From: Candidatus Cloacimonadota bacterium
GTDB lineage: Bacteria > Cloacimonadota > Cloacimonadia > Cloacimonadales > TCS61
Assembly: GCA_030596265.1 (NCBI GenBank)
Contig: JAUVKM010000051.1
Span: forward strand, 1 to 9,989
Direction of reading: 5' to 3'
DNA: 9,989 bases
Part shown: positions 1 to 5,909 of the stretch, in pieces
Layout: every line of letters begins with the position of its first letter
Position numbering within the stretch: position 1 is the stretch's first letter
Made by a program: the position numbers and the translations under genes
Notes under the pieces: generated by a model
Database searches by the model: none
What the model was told of the DNA's origin: nothing
Seen by the model: the letters and a program-made list of their open reading frames with translations, nothing else

Positions 1-321
1 TCAGCATATATTATCATATTATCAACAGAGAAAAATCTTGTAAAAGTAGCTTGTGATGTAGGTATTGCATGTCAATCCATATTGCTCGGTGCAGTAGAAT
101 CAGATCTACGTGGTTGTATTTTTGGAAGCGTAAAAAAAGAAAAACTACAAAAACTAATTGATATTCCAAAAAAATATTCGATTTCTAATGTAATTGCTTT
201 TGGTAAATCAAAAGAAAACATAAAACTCGAATATGTTGAAAATGATGATGTTAAATATTGGCGGGATGAAAATGGAACGCATCATGTTCCTAAACGAAAA
301 CTTGAAGATATAATTATATAA
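1..321 (+). CDS. Nitroreductase family protein, C-terminal part (5' end outside window)
   Basis: The reading frame is open from base 1 to the TAA at 319-321, giving 106 residues, so the gene begins upstream of the window. A TTG at 82 could be taken as a start, but the frame continues without a stop to the window edge and the upstream residues (AYIIILSTEKNLVKVACDVGIA...) look like the family's helix before the FMN-binding segment. The tail matches the C-terminus of FMN-dependent NAD(P)H nitroreductases: a 'GCIFG' turn, an 'IPKKYSISNVIAFGK' strand, and the terminal pattern YWRDENG-HHVPKR-LEDIII. Members are cytoplasmic flavoproteins of about 170-200 residues, so roughly half is present. The substrate cannot be read from sequence. 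Only 9 nt separate it from the next gene, which suggests co-transcription. Confidence 0.85.
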   Translation, partial: SAYIIILSTEKNLVKVACDVGIACQSILLGAVESDLRGCIFGSVKKEKLQKLIDIPKKYSISNVIAFGKSKENIKLEYVENDDVKYWRDENGTHHVPKRKLEDIII

Positions 322-330
322 GAAGGATTT

Positions 331-1854
331 ATGAAAAAAAATATGTTATTTATTTTTATTTTTTTGTTTGTATTAACAATTATTAATGCTCAAAATGTTA
401 ATGGAGATACTCTAAGTGTAGATGGTAAGAAAATCCTTAAGGTTTGGGGAACACATTATGAGCGAGGTTACGCAACCGGCTATCTATTTGGAGATAAGAT
501 TAAAGAGATTTCTGAGAGCTATTTTATATACGCTTTTTTTGGTGGAAATTCATATCTCTACGAAAGTACGAGAACATATTTTCTAGATAATTTCCAAATT
601 GAGGAAAAGTATATTTCCGAAACTGAAGGGATAATAGATGGAATGATAGAAGCTGATATTGTTCTCTTCAGTGATATTTTAGGCAGAGACATAGATGCAA
701 ATGATCTTTTACTTTCTAATGCTATTGTAGATCTGGCTGCATTGGGAGACTTAAACTTGAACTATCAATTTGGTTGTTCAAGTTTATCCAGCTGGGGCGG
801 AAGTACAATATTGGATCCTGAATTATCGGGAAACCTGGTAATTACTAGAAACATGGACTGGACACCGCATACAGCTTTATTGGAAAACCATTTATTGGTT
901 GTTCACATCCCATCGGAAGCTGACGAGGTTAACTGGCTGTCATTCACGTTTCCGGGTTTGATTGGAGGTTTATCCAGTATTAATGAAAATGGACTATGTG
1001 CATTCATGAATATGGGAAATCATAATGAACATCCAAATACTTATCCTTTCCACCCAATATTTTTATCAATCAGAAATGGAATTGAGGTTTACGATTATGA
1101 TGGTGACTATGAAATCGCTCCTGAAGATGTTCAGGCTGCGATAGAGGAGAATTATCAATTAAGTGGTTCTATTGTTCATACCGCAAATCATGAGAGTGGA
1201 TTGATCATCGAATGTAACAACCAAAATGGAATTGTTGTTCGAGATGATAATGATAATACTGTAATTCCAAATGAACATCTAGTAGCTACAAATCATTTTA
1301 GAGAATTGTATCCACCCGCCGGTTGTTATCGTTATAATAATATTGCAGATTCACTTTCTGTCAGTTCGGATATTGATGTTATACGGAGTTGGGATATTTT
1401 AGCTGGAGCGGCAGGAGTTTCGCATAATATCCATACAATACAATATGTTCCATCACTTAATTTAATAAAATGGTCAACAGCTACGGTAGGCACTCCTGCT
1501 TATCAATTAGAACCCACGATCTTGGATACTGAAGAGCTTTTTACATATAACACCAGTGCAAATTCATACTATTTTAAGGATCATTCCTTTCTAACTGTAT
1601 CTCCAAACCCTTTCTATAGTTCTACAAACTTATCTTTTTCTCTTACCAAAACAACAGATGTAAAATTATGTATTTATAATATTAAAGGGCACAAGATCAG
1701 AACATTGCTTAGTGACGTTCTGGTTCAAGGAAGCCATAGTGTCAGCTGGGATGGAACTGATGAAAATGGAAAGAAAATATCCAGTGGCATCTATTTTTAT
1801 ACACTCGAAACGATAAATGATATTTATACAAAAAAAGTAATATTATTAAAATAA
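331..1854 (+). CDS. Secreted C45-type Ntn-hydrolase (acyltransferase/amidase-like) with C-terminal sorting domain
   Basis: This is a 507-residue protein. Residues 1-20 form a signal peptide: a Lys-rich start, a Phe/Ile/Leu core and a likely cut after INA-20. The catalytic region resembles peptidase family C45 (acyl-CoA:6-aminopenicillanate acyltransferase-like Ntn-hydrolases). It shows a Gly148-Cys149 pair in 'FGCSS', a following 'GNLVITRNMDW' (168-177), 'INENGLCAFMN' near 217-227, 'ATNHF' at 319-323 and a late 'HNIHTIQYVP' strand. In the family, cleavage before the Cys exposes it as the N-terminal nucleophile, so self-processing at 148/149 is inferred. Residues about 420-507 ('SPNPF', 'VSWDGTDENGKKISSGIYFY', terminal 'KKVILLK') form an FlgD-Ig-like/type IX-secretion-like sorting domain, implying export to or beyond the outer membrane. 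The start is supported by AGAAGG 7 nt upstream. The substrate is unknown; amide hydrolysis or acyl transfer is the family expectation. Confidence 0.82.
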   Translation: MKKNMLFIFIFLFVLTIINAQNVNGDTLSVDGKKILKVWGTHYERGYATGYLFGDKIKEISESYFIYAFFGGNSYLYESTRTYFLDNFQIEEKYISETEGIIDGMIEADIVLFSDILGRDIDANDLLLSNAIVDLAALGDLNLNYQFGCSSLSSWGGSTILDPELSGNLVITRNMDWTPHTALLENHLLVVHIPSEADEVNWLSFTFPGLIGGLSSINENGLCAFMNMGNHNEHPNTYPFHPIFLSIRNGIEVYDYDGDYEIAPEDVQAAIEENYQLSGSIVHTANHESGLIIECNNQNGIVVRDDNDNTVIPNEHLVATNHFRELYPPAGCYRYNNIADSLSVSSDIDVIRSWDILAGAAGVSHNIHTIQYVPSLNLIKWSTATVGTPAYQLEPTILDTEELFTYNTSANSYYFKDHSFLTVSPNPFYSSTNLSFSLTKTTDVKLCIYNIKGHKIRTLLSDVLVQGSHSVSWDGTDENGKKISSGIYFYTLETINDIYTKKVILLK

Positions 1855-1907
1855 AAAAAAGAAAACTAAGATCGATTTTGGACATTAACCGAAAGCCGAC
1901 TCTTAAC

Positions 1908-1913
1908 AGGAGG
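1908..1913 (+). promoter_or_regulatory. Strong ribosome binding site for the 414-residue gene
   Basis: A perfect AGGAGG lies 4 nt before the ATG at 1918. It fixes this start and suggests efficient translation. Confidence 0.8.
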
Positions 1914-1917
1914 AAAG

Positions 1918-3162
1918 ATGTATTTTGATTTTTTATCGAAGGATGACAAAAAAGCAATTGATGCTTTAAAAGAGTTTCACGGTGGTGCAAAGAGAATTAG
2001 TGAAACAATTACTGAAATGAGAAAATATGAAACCAGGAAGAGAATTTTAAAAGAAAAAGGTTTTGGTGATATGATAGTTGATGCTGAGGAACTTGTGAAG
2101 AAATTCCCTAAAGTTCAAGATTATGAGAAGAAGCATAATATCAGCTACGATAATTCTCTTGGTGTTGCCACAGCTCAGGTTTCTGGTTGGCAAGGCGCAA
2201 AGGTAACTCATCACGGAATGAAGAGAATTGCTGCCAGTGCCGAGAATGGAGAAAATTGTTTTGTTGCTTCAGAATTTATCTCGGTTGTTGCTCTCACCGA
2301 TAATTACATTTATAATGGTGATTTAATGGCAACTTTAATGATGAGTGAAAATTTAATGAAGGTTTCAAAATTTTGCAGTACAAACTTAATTGGAATTCCA
2401 CAACCGAAAGCAAGGTTTAAAAAATTGGAAGATGTTACAGGTAAAAAATTTGAAGTTTCCGAAGTTGATACAGAGAATGCTGCTATTATTTTAAAGAATC
2501 AGGGAACTTTCTTTGGAAATTTTGGTGGAATTGAATGTGCTAATGATAATCATCTTGTATATCTTGACGGTGTTACCAGAACTGCTTTGGCAACCGGTGC
2601 AGATTTCTTTCTAAATCCAAGCTGGAGCTCAATTATTGCAGCCTGTTATTATGGAAGAGATATTCCAAATCTCCATTTCAAAATTTCTATGTTACTTTCC
2701 ACACAAACTACGATGCATTTACGAATGCTTCTCAATATTATGAAATCTTATCTGCGTGATGATAACACTTCTCCTCTTTATGAGATCAATATTGGAAATG
2801 GTGCTACAGCAGAAACATTTATCCAATGTGCAAAAGAACTTGATGAAAGCGGAATAAAAGGCGTGAGTTTGGCAGCGCATATTTATATTAATCCCGATCT
2901 TGGTATTGAAGGATTTAACTGGACTGATAATGCGTTTAAAGTTCTGGAAAGTGGAACCAATATGACATTCAAATATGAAAGTGATGGAACTGCCCGTGAT
3001 TTGGATACAATGATGGCTTATTTTCTATCGGAAGAAGAGCGTGAGGAAAATGCCGAGAAGATCGGTGATGTGATCTATTATAAATCTTTACAAGCAACTA
3101 AAGATGGAAAAAGCTTTATGAAGAAAGGCATTAAACCAATTTTTGGCGGCAGCTCGTATTAG
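1918..3162 (+). CDS. Conserved-looking cytoplasmic protein of unknown function (414 aa)
   Basis: I do not recognise this family. The protein is 414 residues, soluble, with no signal peptide or membrane helix. The first 75 residues are charged and helical (KDDKKAIDALKEF, ETRKRILKEKGFG), followed by a stretch rich in small and hydrophobic residues. Possible active-site-like segments are 'GWQGAKVTHHGMKRIAAS' (90-107), with a His-His pair at 98-99, 'NQGTFFGNFGGIECAND' (194-210), and 'NIGNGATAETFIQCAKEL' (291-308). Several Cys occur (114, 153, 207, 243, 304), but not in a CxxC spacing that would mark a metal cluster. The Gly-rich central region and alternating strand/helix pattern suggest an enzyme fold, but that is inference. 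It has its own strong ribosome binding site and sits before an aminotransferase on the same strand. Codon use resembles that of its neighbours, so there is no sign of recent transfer. Confidence 0.8.
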   Translation: MYFDFLSKDDKKAIDALKEFHGGAKRISETITEMRKYETRKRILKEKGFGDMIVDAEELVKKFPKVQDYEKKHNISYDNSLGVATAQVSGWQGAKVTHHGMKRIAASAENGENCFVASEFISVVALTDNYIYNGDLMATLMMSENLMKVSKFCSTNLIGIPQPKARFKKLEDVTGKKFEVSEVDTENAAIILKNQGTFFGNFGGIECANDNHLVYLDGVTRTALATGADFFLNPSWSSIIAACYYGRDIPNLHFKISMLLSTQTTMHLRMLLNIMKSYLRDDNTSPLYEINIGNGATAETFIQCAKELDESGIKGVSLAAHIYINPDLGIEGFNWTDNAFKVLESGTNMTFKYESDGTARDLDTMMAYFLSEEEREENAEKIGDVIYYKSLQATKDGKSFMKKGIKPIFGGSSY

Positions 3163-3173
3163 GAAATTTATCT

Positions 3174-3224
3174 ACCTTCTGAAGGTTATGTAACTTTCAA
3201 TAATTCTTTATCTTCGGAAGGTTA
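3174..3224. repeat. Pair of short direct repeats with a palindromic core
   Basis: CTTCTGAAGGTTA at 3176-3188 recurs as CTTCGGAAGGTTA at 3212-3224, 36 nt apart with one mismatch, and each is preceded by TTTATCT. The first copy is embedded in a near-perfect palindrome (ACCTTC-T-GAAGGT, 3174-3186). It lies just after the stop of the 414-residue gene. It could be a degenerate dispersed repeat or a weak hairpin. No T-run follows, so it is not a convincing terminator. Confidence 0.55.
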
Positions 3225-3258
3225 ATTCAAATGAATAACTTTAACCCGACTCATGATT

Positions 3259-3280
3259 CTCAAACTCAAGTCGAGTTGAG
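3259..3280 (+). promoter_or_regulatory. Hairpin in the leader of the aminotransferase gene
   Basis: CTCAA (3259-3263), one bulged A, CTC (3265-3267), loop AAGTC, then GAG (3273-3275) and TTGAG (3276-3280) form an 8-bp stem with one bulge. It ends 2 nt before the AGGAG ribosome binding site (3283-3287) of the gene starting at 3293. It could influence translation initiation. The pairing is seen directly; a regulatory role is inference. Confidence 0.4.
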
Positions 3281-3292
3281 ATAGGAGCAAAA

Positions 3293-4504
3293 ATGATTAC
3301 GGATTGGAAAGAAAAATATTCCAAAATAATGAAGGATTTCGAAGGATATTCAATTGGTAAGATATTCAAATATCTTAATGATCCTGAAATAATTTCACTT
3401 GCCGGTGGACTTCCTTCACCTGATATGTTCCAGAAAACTCAGATGAGAGCAGTTTCAAAGAAATTATTGGAAAATAATTTAGAGAATATCTTCCAATATA
3501 CTGCTGTTCCAGGTGAAGAGAGCTTGAAAAATGCTATCATAGAATTTCTTAAAAGAGATAATATAAATATCTCTAAAGAGCAAGTTGTGGTAACATCTTC
3601 CGGACAGCATGGCTTAGATCTTACAGGGAGATTATTCTTGAATTCCGGTGATGTAATTATGTTAGATCGTCCAACTTTTGCTGGTGCGATCGTTGCCTTC
3701 CAGATGCAGAATCCGCAAATAGTTGGGATAGATATAGAAGATGATGGACCTAACGTAGATGAATACCGGAAAAGATTAAATATGATGGATGAAAAACCAA
3801 AATTCATTTACGTTGTACCAGATTTCCAAAATCCCACAGGTATTACCACAAGTTTTGCAAAGCGTGAAGCACTTCTTGATCTCAGCTATGAATTTGATAT
3901 TCCAATAGTGGAAGACAGCCCTTACCGTGATCTTCGTTATCGAGGAAATTCAATTCCTTCCATATTCTCTCTGGATCAGAAAAGAAATGGAACTAATGTG
4001 ATCGGACTTTATACATTCTCAAAAATATTCTGCCCGGGTATCAGAGTTGGATTTAATATTGGGGTAAAAGAAGTTATTGAAAAAATGGGTAACATCAAAG
4101 GTGGGAACATTTTAAATACACCAAAATATAATCAGGATCTTTGCACAGCATTTTTAACTGAAATGGATTACGACACACATATGGAAAAATGTAAGGCATA
4201 TTACAGCGAGAAACTCGACGTATTTTTGCAGTCTATGGAAAAGCATTTTCCAAGTGAAATGGGAGTGACATGGACAAAACCGGAAGGAGGTTTATTCCTC
4301 TGGGTTTCATTACCCGAAAAAATAGATACAATGAAGCTCTTCTATGAAGCCATCAAGTACAAAGTTGCTTTTGTACCGGGAGAGGTTTTCTTTGGTGAAA
4401 ATCCCAGTAAGAATGAAATGAGGATAAACTTTTCATTTGCAAGTAAAGAGCAAATTGCAGAAGCTGTGTATAGATTAGCAGAGTGTGTTAAAGCACAAAA
4501 ATAG
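3293..4504 (+). CDS. PLP-dependent class I/II aminotransferase
   Basis: This 403-residue cytoplasmic enzyme matches fold-type I aminotransferases of the 2-aminoadipate/aromatic transaminase-like group. Visible landmarks are 'ISLAGGLPSP' (34-43), the 'YTAVPGEESLKNAI' N-terminal segment, 'SSGQHGLDL' (102-110) for phosphate/PLP contacts, 'PDFQNPTG' with Asn180, 'VEDSPY' with Asp208 and Tyr211, the PLP Schiff-base Lys244 in 'TFSKIFCPGIRVG', and the carboxylate-binding Arg377 in 'MRINF'. All key residues are present, so it should be active. The length is normal and there is no fused DNA-binding domain, unlike MocR regulators. The start is supported by AGGAG at 3283-3287. The substrate cannot be fixed; 2-oxoglutarate with an aliphatic or aromatic amino acid is the usual family reaction. 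It is probably co-transcribed with the SDR gene 9 nt downstream. Confidence 0.93.
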   Translation: MITDWKEKYSKIMKDFEGYSIGKIFKYLNDPEIISLAGGLPSPDMFQKTQMRAVSKKLLENNLENIFQYTAVPGEESLKNAIIEFLKRDNINISKEQVVVTSSGQHGLDLTGRLFLNSGDVIMLDRPTFAGAIVAFQMQNPQIVGIDIEDDGPNVDEYRKRLNMMDEKPKFIYVVPDFQNPTGITTSFAKREALLDLSYEFDIPIVEDSPYRDLRYRGNSIPSIFSLDQKRNGTNVIGLYTFSKIFCPGIRVGFNIGVKEVIEKMGNIKGGNILNTPKYNQDLCTAFLTEMDYDTHMEKCKAYYSEKLDVFLQSMEKHFPSEMGVTWTKPEGGLFLWVSLPEKIDTMKLFYEAIKYKVAFVPGEVFFGENPSKNEMRINFSFASKEQIAEAVYRLAECVKAQK

Positions 4505-4507
4505 GAG
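4503..4507 (+). promoter_or_regulatory. Ribosome binding site overlapping the aminotransferase stop codon
   Basis: AGGAG shares two bases with the TAG at 4502-4504 and lies 6 nt before the ATG at 4514. The arrangement suggests translational coupling of the two genes. Confidence 0.65.
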
Positions 4508-4513
4508 ATGTAG

Positions 4514-5305
4514 ATGGATCTTGGAATTAAAGGTAAGATTGCCCTTGTAACTGCTGCCAGCAAAGGTTTGGGAAAAGCAGTGGCAACTCAGTTAGCTTCA
4601 GAAGGTGCTAATGTTATCATTTGTTCTAGAAACTTGGAATCTTTACAAAAAACTAAATTTGAGATAGCAGAAAAAATAAATGCAGAAGTCTCGATAATTG
4701 CTTGTGATGTTACTGATGAAAATCAGGTGAAACAAATGATAGATTCTGTCATACAGGAATTTGGAACTATAGATATTCTTGTAACAAATGCAGGAGGTCC
4801 TCCTGCAGGTGGTTTTATAGATTTTGATGTAGAAGATTACCGGAAAGCTGTGGAATTAAATTTGTTAAGCACTATATCACTCTGTCAGAAAGTAGTTCCG
4901 TTAATGCAAAAGCAAGAATGGGGCAGGATTGTAATGATGACATCAGTTTCAGTGAAACAACCTATCGAAAATCTGATTCTATCTAACACTGCACGAACTG
5001 CTGTTATTGGCTTTATGAAAAGTCTTTCCAATGAAGTAGCAAAAGACGGCATCACTGTAAATTCCATTTGTCCCGGATATACTAAAACGCAAAGAGTGGA
5101 AAATCTTGCAAAAGCCTTTGTAGAAAGCGGTAAGGGTACGATAGAAGAGTTTTATGAAAAGTTGGAAACTAATATTCCAATGAAGAGAATTGGTTCTCCA
5201 GAAGAATTTGCTCAGGCAGTTGCCTTCTTGGTTTCAGAAGGAGCAGGATATATTACTGGAGTATCTTTAAAAGTAGATGGTGGCTTTGCTAAAGGTTTAT
5301 TCTGA
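4514..5305 (+). CDS. SDR-family oxidoreductase-like protein with non-canonical active site
   Basis: This is a 263-residue Rossmann-fold protein of the short-chain dehydrogenase/reductase family, similar in layout to 3-oxoacyl-ACP reductases (FabG). The cofactor motif is 'TAASKGLG' (13-20), where the usual first Gly is Ala. Asp65 (ACDVTD), 'NAGG' (92-95), Ser144 and 'CPGYTKT' (186-192) are in place, and the C-terminal 'GYITGVSLKVDGG' is typical. Where FabG-like enzymes have the catalytic YxxxK, 13 residues after the Ser, this protein reads S157-N-T-A-R161, so both Tyr and Lys are replaced. A known subgroup of BKR-like SDR proteins also departs from the NAD motif and the catalytic tetrad, so this is probably a family trait rather than damage. 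It may bind NAD(P)H and use another chemistry, or serve a non-catalytic role. It is coupled to the preceding aminotransferase. Confidence 0.88.
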   Translation: MDLGIKGKIALVTAASKGLGKAVATQLASEGANVIICSRNLESLQKTKFEIAEKINAEVSIIACDVTDENQVKQMIDSVIQEFGTIDILVTNAGGPPAGGFIDFDVEDYRKAVELNLLSTISLCQKVVPLMQKQEWGRIVMMTSVSVKQPIENLILSNTARTAVIGFMKSLSNEVAKDGITVNSICPGYTKTQRVENLAKAFVESGKGTIEEFYEKLETNIPMKRIGSPEEFAQAVAFLVSEGAGYITGVSLKVDGGFAKGLF

Positions 5306-5331
5306 TAAATGTGTATTTTGAAATATTTTAG

Positions 5332-5418
5332 CACTCCAGATTCTTCGAGGGAAAAGCGAGTAGAGTCTCTCAGAAAGACGGAGTGTATATTGTCTCTATG
5401 AGATACTCTTACGGAGAC
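5332..5418 (+). other. Structured spacer with two potential hairpins
   Basis: The gene-free stretch 5306-5473 contains CACTCC (5332-5337) complementary to GGAGTG (5380-5385). A tighter hairpin follows at 5392-5418: GTCTC-TA-t-GAG, loop ATA, CTC-t-TA, a CG bulge, then GAGAC, about 10 paired bases. Several GAGTCT/AGAGTCTCT words also recur (5362-5370 and 5429-5434). No T-run follows, so this does not look like an intrinsic terminator. It may be a leader structure for the cupin gene or a degenerate repeat. Confidence 0.4.
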
Positions 5419-5473
5419 ATTCAACAAAGAGTCTAATTTGCAAGAAAACAAGAAGAGTATGGGGGAAAGAGGA

Positions 5474-5818
5474 ATGTTAAATAATGATATTTATCCCGAG
5501 ATGATAAAGAATTTACCGGAAATTGAAATTGCTTTAGATGGCGTTAGAGGTTGGTTGATGCAGAATGATGCAATATCTGCTGTATTCTTTGAACTGGAAC
5601 CAATTGGAAAAATCCCTGATCACTCACATTGCACGCAGTGGGGAATGGTGTTGGAAGGTAAGATGAAGCTTACAATTGATGGTAAAACAAAAACTTATAC
5701 TAATGGAGATCGTTATCTTATACCGGAAGGAATAGTCCATTCAGCCGAATTCATTACCAAATGTTATGTGATAGATTTTTTTGCAGATCCAAACAGATAT
5801 AAGAAGAAAAAAAAATAG
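5474..5818 (+). CDS. Small single-domain cupin protein
   Basis: This is a protein of about 114 residues with one cupin barrel. Counting from the ATG at 5474, the first cupin motif is 'IPDHSHCTQWGMVLEGKM' near 44-61, where the metal-binding HxH is present and the usual Glu position reads Gln (as in some 'QWG-VLEG' cupins). The second motif is 'GDRYLIPEGIVHSAEF' near 77-92. Such stand-alone cupins are cytoplasmic; they may bind a metal and act as an isomerase, dioxygenase or ligand sensor, but the function cannot be read here. The start is uncertain. The frame is open upstream to a TTG at 5438 and an ATG at 5459. I prefer 5474 because the GGGGGAAAGAGGA purine tract precedes it and because the cupin homology starts shortly after. 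The C-terminus is a Lys-rich run (KKKKK). Confidence 0.82.
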   Translation: MLNNDIYPEMIKNLPEIEIALDGVRGWLMQNDAISAVFFELEPIGKIPDHSHCTQWGMVLEGKMKLTIDGKTKTYTNGDRYLIPEGIVHSAEFITKCYVIDFFADPNRYKKKKK

Positions 5819-5900
5819 CCACGAAGATCGCAAAGAAGCACGAAGATGAAAGACATCTGAAAAAGAGTCTTTTTTTAGTCAGTGAAAATCAGTGGCAAAA
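5818..5900. repeat. Degenerate intergenic 'CCACGAA' repeat between cupin and thrC
   Basis: The spacer opens with GCCACGAAGATCGC (GCCAC at 5818-5822, overlapping the cupin stop), repeats GCACGAAGATG nearby (5838-5848), and closes with AGTGAAAATCAGTGGC (5881-5896). The ends therefore carry GCCAC/GTGGC in inverted orientation. Words of this type (CCACGAAG..., GTGAAAATCAGTGGC) occur as dispersed non-coding repeats between genes in many FCB-group and other environmental bacteria; that link is from memory, not a search. A similar, diverged copy lies at 8914-8956. Confidence 0.5.
5849..5876 (+). terminator. Intrinsic-terminator-like hairpin upstream of thrC
   Basis: AAAGAC (5849-5854), one bulged A, TCT (5856-5858), loop GAAAA, AGA (5864-5866) and GTCTTT (5867-5872) form a 9-bp stem. 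It runs directly into seven T residues (5870-5876). It would end transcripts of the upstream cupin operon. Only 33 nt separate it from the thrC ATG, so it could instead act as a leaky terminator or attenuator. The stem is AT-rich and therefore modest in strength. Confidence 0.5.
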
Positions 5901-5909
5901 GGTAATAAA

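Noticed and set aside
82..84. TTG at 82 as the start of the first gene
   Set aside because: The frame is open to base 1 with family-like sequence upstream, so the gene is truncated by the window edge rather than starting here.
1877..1917. TTGGAC at 1877 as a -35 element for the 414-residue gene
   Set aside because: No matching -10 box at proper spacing, and FCB-group promoters differ from the E. coli consensus, so a call would be guesswork.
3439..3807. A 122-codon minus-strand open frame within the aminotransferase
   Set aside because: It is antisense to the PLP-binding core, with no ribosome binding site and no recognisable domain; a shadow of the real gene.
5438..5473. TTG at 5438 or ATG at 5459 as the cupin start
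   Set aside because: The added residues (QENKKSMGERG) have no cupin similarity and the upstream signals are weak. 5459 remains possible.
5892..5909. GTG at 5892 as the thrC start
   Set aside because: It lies inside the intergenic repeat (AGTGGC) and adds MAKGNK before a standard ThrC N-terminus. The ATG at 5910 has a suitable ribosome binding site.
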